Assembly (NCBI RefSeq): GCF_963677125.1
Contig: NZ_OY781882.1
Span: forward strand, 5,230,501-5,294,500
DNA: 64,000 nucleotides
Direction of reading: 5' to 3'
DNA from: an uncultured Desulfobacter sp.
Lineage (GTDB): Bacteria > Desulfobacterota > Desulfobacteria > Desulfobacterales > Desulfobacteraceae
Shown piece by piece: positions 8,511 through 15,255 of the stretch (position 1 is the stretch's first letter; every line of letters starts with the position of its first letter). Position numbers and translations under genes: made by a program. The notes below the pieces were generated by a model. The model had not been told where the DNA came from and made no database searches. It saw only the letters and a program-made list of their open reading frames with translations.

Positions 8511-9014
8511 ATGAAGATCGAACAGGAAAAAATCAATGAAGCCGTAGAAACCATCATGGAATACGGTGGAACCGGCATCCTTAACTGTGTCCAGTGCGGT
8601 GCCTGCTCAGCGGTCTGCCCGGGTGTTAAAGCCGGGTTCCCATTGCTGTGCCGCAACCTGATACGCCATTTGCTCAACGGCGAACTTGAAGAGATCATCG
8701 AAGATCCCTCCTCATGGGGATGCCAGGCGTGCAACCGCTGCACCGAGGTCTGTCCCCAGGGGGTTCGTCCCCAGGAGGTTGTCTTTGCCTTCCGGCGTTA
8801 CCAGGGCAATGAAATGGCGTTCTCCACCTCGTCCATCACCAGCCAGATGAATCTTTATGAAACCGGCCATGCCGTGTTCACCGATGCCCGGGAATTAAGA
8901 GAACAGGTTGGCCTGCCTGCACAACCACCCACTTCGGCCTACAATGAAAAGGCCCAGCAGGAGATTCAGACGTTAATTATGGACGGTCCCATGGGCGACC
9001 TAGGACTATTCTGA
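8511..9014 (+). CDS. hdrC: Heterodisulfide reductase-like Fe-S subunit C
   Basis: This 167-residue soluble protein has two classical 4Fe-4S motifs, CVQCGACSAVCP near residue 25 and CQACNRCTEVCP near residue 73. It relays electrons between HdrA and HdrB. ATG 8511 is chosen because AAAGGAGG lies 6-7 bases upstream; an in-frame TTG one codon earlier is less likely. It follows hdrA by 11 bases. Unlike the rest of the operon, a 166-bp gap containing a palindromic repeat separates it from hdrB. Confidence 0.95.
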   Translation: MKIEQEKINEAVETIMEYGGTGILNCVQCGACSAVCPGVKAGFPLLCRNLIRHLLNGELEEIIEDPSSWGCQACNRCTEVCPQGVRPQEVVFAFRRYQGNEMAFSTSSITSQMNLYETGHAVFTDARELREQVGLPAQPPTSAYNEKAQQEIQTLIMDGPMGDLGLF

Positions 9015-9015
9015 T

Positions 9016-9137
9016 GATTGAACGAAAAGTCACCCACCTGCGGCGTTGCTGCACAAATCTAAAATCCTCACGTACTATAGTACGCTCCGGTTTCAGCTTT
9101 GCTTGCGCCTTGCATCTGGGCAACTTTTCATCCAATC
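9016..9137. repeat. Palindromic MITE/REP-like element between hdrC and hdrB
   Basis: Arm 9016-9035 (GATTGAACGAAAAGTCACCC) pairs with arm 9118-9137, whose complement reads GATTGGATGAAAAGTTGCCC, so 16 of 20 positions match. Inside, the arms continue imperfectly toward a central palindrome GTACTATAGTAC near 9071-9082. The element encodes nothing. A truncated copy of the left end (34 bases) lies at 46548-46581, and a compact related hairpin at 38420-38476. Its position inside a tight operon means it is transcribed and should form a long RNA hairpin. That could affect relative amounts of HdrAC and HdrB/Mvh. Confidence 0.8.
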
Positions 9138-9180
9138 AAAAAGTTATATTAAGATAATATTCTATAGAAGGATAAATATA

Positions 9181-10110
9181 ATGGAAAAAATAGGACTCTA
9201 TCTTGGATGCAATATTCCGCTCAAAGCACCTGACATTGAGCAGTCCATCCGCAAGGTGTTCCCGGTTCTGGGCCTTGAACCCGTTGATCTGGACGGTGCC
9301 GGATGCTGCCCTGCCTGGGGTACCGCCCCCTCTTTTGACATGGACACCTGGTGTGCAGTCTCTTCACGCAACATCACCCTTGCCGAAGAAAAAGAGCTTG
9401 ATATCATGACCGGATGCAACTCCTGCTTTGGCGTGCTGTCTGAAGCAAAACATTTTCTGGATAACAAGGAACGGCGGGACCGGGTCAACCAACGGCTTTC
9501 AGCCATCGGCCGGGAATTTAAGGGCACCAGCGATGTGTATCATCTCTCCCATATCCTGCATCGGCAGATTGGTGTGGAAAAAATAAAAAACAGTTTGAAG
9601 TATAACCTGGACGGTTTGAAAATCGCCGTGCAGACGGGATGCCACAACCTGTGGCCATCGGATGTATACAAAGTCAAAGAAGATAACCCCTATTCGCCGA
9701 CCATGCTCACCGAGCTTTGTCAGGCAACCGGGGCATTAGTGCCGCACTATTCGAAACTTTCGGCCTGCTGCGGTATGGGCGGCATGCGCTCCACGGATGC
9801 GGAAAAATCCCTTAAGCTGTTTAAGGATAAACTGATCTCAATCAAAGAAGAGATTGATGCCGATATCATTGTCACTACCTGTTCTTCTTGTTTTTTGCAG
9901 TTTGACATGTCCCAGCCCATTTTACAAAAGCGTGGTGAAATTGATTTCGAACCCATCCCCACCTTTTACTACACCCAGCTGCTGGCCCTTTGCATGGGAT
10001 TTGACCCCCAGCAGGTGGCCGCCATTTCAAACATCGACAGAAACGCTGTGATTGCTGAGATTCAAAGCGAGAAACGCCTTGTCCAAAACCTTGAAGCGCA
10101 GGAGGCTTAA
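9181..10110 (+). CDS. hdrB: Heterodisulfide reductase-like catalytic subunit B
   Basis: This 309-residue protein has two CCG domains that carry the unusual 4Fe-4S clusters of HdrB, where disulfide reduction takes place. The first domain has GCN, GAGCCPAWG and TGCNSCFG. The second has QTGCHNLWPS, SACCGMGGMR and TTCSSCF. The frame is open further upstream (to TTG 9046), but that part is the intergenic repeat, so ATG 9181 with AGAAGGA upstream is the true start. It follows the repeat element and is followed 3 bases later by mvhD. All the Cys needed for both clusters appear present. Confidence 0.95.
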   Translation: MEKIGLYLGCNIPLKAPDIEQSIRKVFPVLGLEPVDLDGAGCCPAWGTAPSFDMDTWCAVSSRNITLAEEKELDIMTGCNSCFGVLSEAKHFLDNKERRDRVNQRLSAIGREFKGTSDVYHLSHILHRQIGVEKIKNSLKYNLDGLKIAVQTGCHNLWPSDVYKVKEDNPYSPTMLTELCQATGALVPHYSKLSACCGMGGMRSTDAEKSLKLFKDKLISIKEEIDADIIVTTCSSCFLQFDMSQPILQKRGEIDFEPIPTFYYTQLLALCMGFDPQQVAAISNIDRNAVIAEIQSEKRLVQNLEAQEA

Positions 10111-10113
10111 CTC

Positions 10114-10536
10114 ATGTCCTGGAGACCGAATATTGTTGGATTTGCATGTCAATGGTGTACCTATGCCGGGGCTGACCTGGCCGGTAATCTGCGGGCCAAG
10201 TACCCGGCAACCATTAAACTGATCAAAGTGCCCTGTTCCGGCCGTGTGGAACCCGAACATGTGCTCGAAGCCTTTGCCCGGGGCGCAGACGGCGTGCTCA
10301 TCGGCGGCTGTCATTATGGTGACTGCCACTATAAAACCGGCAACTATAAAACCAGCAGCAGAATGACACTTTTGAAAAAGACCCTGGAAGATTTGGGCTT
10401 TGATGAAAGACGCTTTCGCCTGGAGTGGATTTCCGGTGCCGAAGGCTACCGTTTTGCCGAAGTGGTTGGAGAATTTACCAAAGAACTTGAGGAACTTGGA
10501 CCAAGCCGGGTACTGGAGGAAGTAGCAAATGGCTGA
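10114..10536 (+). CDS. mvhD: Hydrogenase/Hdr electron-transfer subunit MvhD
   Basis: This 140-residue small iron-sulfur protein joins the NiFe hydrogenase to HdrA. Cys residues in FACQWCTYAGAD, VPCSGRVEP and GGCHYGDCHY match the MvhD/FlpD family, which binds a 2Fe-2S cluster. It begins 3 bases after hdrB and overlaps mvhG by 8 bases, so the junction is translationally coupled. The GGAGGA ribosome site for mvhG lies inside its 3' end. Its presence distinguishes this locus from Hdr loci that use formate dehydrogenase or FloxABCD as partner. Confidence 0.94.
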   Translation: MSWRPNIVGFACQWCTYAGADLAGNLRAKYPATIKLIKVPCSGRVEPEHVLEAFARGADGVLIGGCHYGDCHYKTGNYKTSSRMTLLKKTLEDLGFDERRFRLEWISGAEGYRFAEVVGEFTKELEELGPSRVLEEVANG

Positions 10537-11515
10537 TAAGTTAAAAACGGCATTCCTGCTGGCCGGCGGCTGTGCCGGCTGCGAGATGAGCGTGGTGGAT
10601 ATGTCCGAAAACCTGGTGGGAGCGTTGGATGCCCTGGACATTGTTTTTTGGGCCCCCACCGTGGCCGATGTGAAGTACAAAGATCTTGAAGAGATGGAAG
10701 ATAATTCCATTGACCTGGCCTTTGTGGACGGTATGATCCGCAACAGTGAGAACGAACATACCGTCAAGGTGCTTCGGGATAAGGCCAAAATTCTGGTGGC
10801 CTTTGGTGCCTGCGCAAGTCTGGGCGGTGTCGCCGCCCTGGGCGATCTACACACCAAAAAGGAGTTGCTTGACCAGGCCTATAAAACATCTTTTTCCACG
10901 GACAATCCGGAGGGGATCATCCCCACACCCGAATGTCTGGTGGACGGGAAATATGACCTGACCATCCCTGCACTTCTGGACCGCTGCTATACCCTGGACC
11001 AGAAGGTGGATGTGGATTACTACATTGGGGGCTGCCCGCCCCGTCCCGTTTTTGTGGAATCACTTATCCAATCCATTTTAAAAGGTGATCTGCCGCCTAA
11101 AGGGTCATGGCTCACCTCGGGCAAGGCCGTGTGCGATTCATGCAAACGCAATCCTGCCATAACAGGACACAGCCGTATTCCCGTGGGAAAAATCAGCCGG
11201 ACCATTGACGGCCAACCTGATCCCGATATCTGTCTGCTCCAGCAAGGCTATATGTGTTTTGGCCCTGTGACCCAGGGCGACTGCACCGGGGCCTGCCTGA
11301 ACGTAAATATCCCCTGCAGGGGATGCGGCGGACCCATTCCGGGCATTAAGGATTTTGGCGCACGCTGCCTGACCACCATCGCCTCAAGCATGGAGGGGGA
11401 TGATGTGGCAGAGCAGTTCATTGAAAAATATAACAACATGGCAAAATTGTTTTATCGCTATTCCCACACCGCAGGGAAATTAAACCATGAAGTTGCGGGA
11501 CTCAAGGAAAAGTAA
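10529..11515 (+). CDS. mvhG: F420-non-reducing (Mvh-type) NiFe hydrogenase small subunit
   Basis: This 328-residue electron-transfer subunit has GGCAGCEMS near the N-terminus (proximal cluster ligands), GACASLGG and GGCPPRP, then CDSCKRN and a Cys-rich C-terminal run (CLLQQGYMCFGP...CTGAC...CRGCGGP) for further 4Fe-4S clusters. There is no Tat signal, so the hydrogenase is cytoplasmic, as expected for the Mvh group. It overlaps mvhD and lies 15 bases before mvhA. It passes electrons from the NiFe site to MvhD and HdrA. Confidence 0.95.
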   Translation: MADKLKTAFLLAGGCAGCEMSVVDMSENLVGALDALDIVFWAPTVADVKYKDLEEMEDNSIDLAFVDGMIRNSENEHTVKVLRDKAKILVAFGACASLGGVAALGDLHTKKELLDQAYKTSFSTDNPEGIIPTPECLVDGKYDLTIPALLDRCYTLDQKVDVDYYIGGCPPRPVFVESLIQSILKGDLPPKGSWLTSGKAVCDSCKRNPAITGHSRIPVGKISRTIDGQPDPDICLLQQGYMCFGPVTQGDCTGACLNVNIPCRGCGGPIPGIKDFGARCLTTIASSMEGDDVAEQFIEKYNNMAKLFYRYSHTAGKLNHEVAGLKEK

Positions 11516-11530
11516 GCAAGGAGCTGCTCG

Positions 11531-12997
11531 ATGAGAAAGATTGAAATTAATCCGATCACCCGATTGGAAGGTCACGGGAAGATAGCCATTTTCCTTGATG
11601 ATGACGGCAATGTAGATGACGCGTTTTTCCAGACCGTGGAATTTCGCGGGTTTGAAAAGTTTTTACAGGGCATGCCCATGGAAGAGGTGCCCAGAACCGT
11701 CTCCACGATCTGCGGTGTTTGCCGGGGCGTGCACTATATGGCTGCCACGAAGGCTGCCGACGGTGTGTTCGGCGTTGAGCCCACCGCTACGGGCCGCAAA
11801 TTGCGGGAACTGTTTTTCAATGCCCATTATGTGGAAGACCATGCGGTTATTTTGTACGCTTTGGGGTTACCTGATTTTGTGGTGGGCACCGAAGCTGAAG
11901 CTGCCCAGCGCAACATTGTGGGCCTGATCAACAAGGTCGGCGTGGATGTGGGGCGTGACATTTTGCGCAAACGCGGCCTTGCCGTAAAAATATTTGAACT
12001 GCTTGGCGGAAAGCACAGCCATGCAGTGGCAGCGCTTCCCGGCGGCTGGTCTAAACGGCTGACCGAAGAGGAACGCAAACAGGTTGAGCTGTGGTCCCAG
12101 GAACTGGTTGAATTAGGCGAGCTGACCCTTAAGGTGTTTGACGACATTGTTCTTCAAAATGAAGCCTACATGGACCTGATCATGGGCGATGTCTACAAGG
12201 TGGAAGTGGGCTACATGGGCTCCGTCAATGAGAAGGATGAAATCACCTACTATGACGGTACCCAGAAGATCATTGATGCCAAGGGTAATCTGGTGGGCAC
12301 ATTCACCGGCAAAGAGTACCTGGATTTTATTTCAGAACGGGTTCAGCCCTGGACCTATCTGAAATTTCCCTACCAGAAAAAACTGGGAGACTGGAAAGGT
12401 ATTGTGGAAGGTCCGGACACCAATTGTTATGCCGTGGGACCAATGGCCCGGTTTAACCTGGTTAGAGGGATGGACACCCCCAAAGCCCAGAAGCATTTTG
12501 AAAAGTACCACGCCGCATTTGGCGGCAAACCCGTGCACAATATCCTGGCCTACCACTGGGCCCGGGCCATTGAGATGCTTAATGCCGCTGAAAAGTGCCT
12601 GGAACTTTCCCGTGATCCCGAGATCACAGGGGCGGATACCTGGAACAAACCTACCACCTGTCCCGGTGAAGGTGTCGGCGTCATTGAGGCGCCGCGCGGT
12701 ACCCTGATCCATCACTACTGTACGGACGACAAGGGGATTGTATCCGATGCCAACCTGATTGTGGCCACCACTCACAACAATGCCCCCATCAACCTGGCTG
12801 TAAAAAAAGTGGCCAAGCACTTCATTAAAAATGGTGAAGTCGGTCCCAACGTACTCAATTATGTTGAAATGGCGTTCAGACCCTATGATCTTTGCCTGGC
12901 CTGCGCCACCCATGCCGTCACCGGCGCCCAGTTGCCCGTCCAGATCGATGTGTTTGACAGCAAGGGCGGGTTGTATAAAACGCTGACCAACTTTTAA
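11531..12997 (+). CDS. mvhA: F420-non-reducing (Mvh-type) NiFe hydrogenase large subunit
   Basis: This 488-residue subunit holds the NiFe site that splits H2. The N-terminus has NPITRLEGHGKI. The first Ni-binding pair is in TICGVCRGVHY near residue 60, and the second in YDLCLACATH near residue 457. All four Cys are Cys, not selenocysteine. The second motif has Leu where most large subunits have Pro (DPCxxC). A tail of about 27 residues follows the final His and should be cut off by the maturation protease encoded downstream. AAGGAG precedes ATG 11531. No accessory hyp genes are in the window, so they must lie elsewhere. Confidence 0.95.
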   Translation: MRKIEINPITRLEGHGKIAIFLDDDGNVDDAFFQTVEFRGFEKFLQGMPMEEVPRTVSTICGVCRGVHYMAATKAADGVFGVEPTATGRKLRELFFNAHYVEDHAVILYALGLPDFVVGTEAEAAQRNIVGLINKVGVDVGRDILRKRGLAVKIFELLGGKHSHAVAALPGGWSKRLTEEERKQVELWSQELVELGELTLKVFDDIVLQNEAYMDLIMGDVYKVEVGYMGSVNEKDEITYYDGTQKIIDAKGNLVGTFTGKEYLDFISERVQPWTYLKFPYQKKLGDWKGIVEGPDTNCYAVGPMARFNLVRGMDTPKAQKHFEKYHAAFGGKPVHNILAYHWARAIEMLNAAEKCLELSRDPEITGADTWNKPTTCPGEGVGVIEAPRGTLIHHYCTDDKGIVSDANLIVATTHNNAPINLAVKKVAKHFIKNGEVGPNVLNYVEMAFRPYDLCLACATHAVTGAQLPVQIDVFDSKGGLYKTLTNF

Positions 12998-13080
12998 GAC
13001 GCGTTTGAACAAACCAATAATGATAAACGGTACACGGTGTTACATTACGGCCGTGTATCGTTAATTTAAAAGAGACAAAC

Positions 13081-13548
13081 ATGAAAAATAAAACCGTTGT
13101 CATTGGGATCGGAAATCCCTTTTTGCAGGATGACCGGGCAGGCGTTGTGGTCGTTGAAAAATTGGAAGAGATGGGCGCACCCTGTGATACCGATATCGTT
13201 TTAACCGTGGGCTTTGAGGTTATGGATAAAGTCAAGGGTTATGACAAAGCCATTATCGTGGATGCCTGTATGTTGGGTAAGGAGCCCGGCTCCATTCTTG
13301 AATTGTCGGTGGATGATATTTTTTCCACCCACAGTCTGGCCAACTCCCATGCCGTCACGCTCGGCACCACCTTGAAAACCGCCACGATGTGTTTTCCCGA
13401 TGAGATGCCCGCCGATATGACCCTGATGCTCATTGAGGTAAAACATATTAAGGAGTTTACCCAGCAAATGTCCGAACCCGTGGAAAAGGCGGTGGATCAG
13501 GTGGTGGAACGTATTATGGCCGTTCTTGACACCTCCATGACTGTTTGA
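13081..13548 (+). CDS. Hydrogenase maturation protease (HyaD/HycI family)
   Basis: This 155-residue endopeptidase removes the C-terminal tail of the NiFe large subunit after nickel insertion. The family signature GIGNPFLQDDRAG is at residues 9-21, with the Ni-sensing acidic residue in it, followed by VDACM near residue 61 and SHAVTLGTTL near residue 88. It lies 83 bases after mvhA on the same strand, long enough for a separate ribosome site (AAAGAG) but probably in the same transcript. Its dedicated position implies that MvhA is its substrate. Confidence 0.92.
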   Translation: MKNKTVVIGIGNPFLQDDRAGVVVVEKLEEMGAPCDTDIVLTVGFEVMDKVKGYDKAIIVDACMLGKEPGSILELSVDDIFSTHSLANSHAVTLGTTLKTATMCFPDEMPADMTLMLIEVKHIKEFTQQMSEPVEKAVDQVVERIMAVLDTSMTV

Positions 13549-13908
13549 AAGATTGTAACTTATTCTAAAAATGATTAATTTTTATCATTGGATATATTTT
13601 TTTAAAGCGATTTCAATGGCGCGCGCGCGGTGAATTTGTTCTAAGCGCTAAGTTCTGATTTTACCACAAAGCACACGAAGTTCACGAAGAATTTTCTTCG
13701 TGAACTTCGTGTGCTTTGTGGTTTTATGGCTTTAGGCCGGTATAATGCACTAAATTTAGAATCAATTTACCCGGCAATGGCGCGCACTGTAGTTGAAATT
13801 GCACGCAAAAACGTGGTAGCCTGCGTCCTATATGTTTCGCACCTGATTTAAAAACATTTTAAACGATTTCTTATTATTCTCAGGTGCCACCATAACCCGA
13901 GGATAAAT
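13549..13908. other. 360-bp spacer with a large palindrome
   Basis: I see no gene here. The spacer contains an alternating GC run (GGCGCGCGCGCGG, about 13618-13630), a 60-base near-perfect palindrome (13663-13722), a TATAAT at 13741-13746 and a second AATGGCGCGC at about 13777-13786. The short AATGGCGCGC motif thus flanks the palindrome on both sides. The far right end has GAGGA serving the TTG start of the solute-binding protein at 13909. Confidence 0.55.
13663..13722. repeat. 60-base perfect palindrome
   Basis: A 29-base arm (starting ACCACAAAGCACACGAAG at 13663) is followed by a 2-base centre and its exact complement ending at 13722. It lies 115 bases beyond the hydrogenase maturation protease stop. 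It can act as a strong RNA hairpin ending or stabilising the hdr-mvh transcript, although no U-run follows it. Degenerate relatives of one arm occur near 6032-6060 and 44017-44050. Confidence 0.85.
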
Positions 13909-15255
13909 TTGAAAAAAATTTTCCATTTTCCGCCTGGCGTTTTCATAATCATTCTGATTTCCATTATAGGAAATGTCGGTTGCCATCCAGGCACGGCCTT
14001 TGGAAAACATCCCTCTGATCTGCTCTTTTTTTCCACCCAGTTGACCCCGTTTGACGAGGCCGAGAAAATGCGCAACATGCTGCTGAAAGGGTTTGGAAAA
14101 AAGGTGATGTTTAAGCCCGAGGATAACAGGCTGGTTTTTGAAAAGGTTATTGCCGGCTCCGGCGGTGACCGGCCGGATTTGATCGGCGGCAGTCATGGCG
14201 ATTTTATTTCTTTAAAATCCCACAGTATTTTAATGGACCTTTCTTCATTCGGCACGTTGTGGGAAAAAAATAAAATCCTTGGAAAATATGTTGATATGGC
14301 GAAAATTGACAAAAATTTTCAGTACTATATTCCCTGGATGCAGGCAACCTATGTCATGGTTGCAAACAAAAAATCTCTTTCGTTTCTGCCCAAAGGTGCG
14401 GATATTAATCATCTGTCATTTGAACAGTTATTTGTTTGGGCAAAAAATATAAAGAAAATCACGGGTAAAAACCGATTAGGTTTCCCCGGTGCAAAAAAAG
14501 GGCTGATGCATCGGTTCTTGCAAGGATGCTTATACCCGTCATTTACCGGTGGTATGGTCACCGGAATTGACACCCGTGACTGCATTGCCATGTGGCGCTA
14601 TTTTAAAAAACTGTGGGGCTGTGTGAACGAGTGGTCCCTTAGTTTCAGCCATATGGAGGAGCCCCTCCTGTCCGATGAGGTATGGATCGCATGGGACCAT
14701 ACCGCAAGGCTTATCAATGTGTTTAAATCAAGGCCTGATGATTTTATTGCATTCCCCTGTCCGGCCGGGCCAAAAGGCAGGGGGTTCATGGTTGTACTGG
14801 TCGGACTGGGCATCCCCGATTATGCTGAAAATAAACAGACGGCAGTGCAATTGATTCACTATTTAACCAGTCCGGCCGTCCAGTATCAAATGCCTTCCAG
14901 TATCGGTTTTTTCCCTGTGGTCAATGCCAAGGGGGGCATGAATATGTCAAAGGGGATGCAGAACATATACAATGCAGTTCTCAAACAGTCCGCAAGCAGC
15001 GATGCCATTATGGCAATGCTTCCTTCTGGTCTTGGACGTTTCAATGAAGCGTTTAATACATCCTATCTTGTGACTTTTTCACAGATCGTGCTCAGGAAAA
15101 AAGATATTCCTTTGGTTGTGACCCGACAGATAAACCGGCTTGAACAACTCTTTGAGTTGACCCATGCGCCCTGCTGGCCACCCGATGGCTACAGCGCCGG
15201 GCCGTGCAGGGTAAATTTGACGGGTGAAATTTCCGGGCGCACGACCAATGAATAA
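13909..15255 (+). CDS. Extracellular solute-binding protein (sugar-type, family 1-like), linked to a sensor kinase
   Basis: This 448-residue protein has an N-terminal hydrophobic export segment (residues 9-25). Cys25 in the sequence NVGC could be a weak lipobox. The start is TTG 13909 with GAGGA 7 bases upstream. Internal motifs (WDHTARL, the DDFIAFPCPAGPKG segment and YLTSPAVQYQMP) match bacterial sugar/oligopeptide-type binding proteins. No ABC permease or ATPase is adjacent. Instead its 3' end overlaps a hybrid histidine kinase gene by 8 bases, so it most likely acts as the ligand-sensing partner of that kinase, as with TorT-TorS or LuxP-LuxQ. The ligand is unknown. Confidence 0.82.
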   Translation: MKKIFHFPPGVFIIILISIIGNVGCHPGTAFGKHPSDLLFFSTQLTPFDEAEKMRNMLLKGFGKKVMFKPEDNRLVFEKVIAGSGGDRPDLIGGSHGDFISLKSHSILMDLSSFGTLWEKNKILGKYVDMAKIDKNFQYYIPWMQATYVMVANKKSLSFLPKGADINHLSFEQLFVWAKNIKKITGKNRLGFPGAKKGLMHRFLQGCLYPSFTGGMVTGIDTRDCIAMWRYFKKLWGCVNEWSLSFSHMEEPLLSDEVWIAWDHTARLINVFKSRPDDFIAFPCPAGPKGRGFMVVLVGLGIPDYAENKQTAVQLIHYLTSPAVQYQMPSSIGFFPVVNAKGGMNMSKGMQNIYNAVLKQSASSDAIMAMLPSGLGRFNEAFNTSYLVTFSQIVLRKKDIPLVVTRQINRLEQLFELTHAPCWPPDGYSAGPCRVNLTGEISGRTTNE

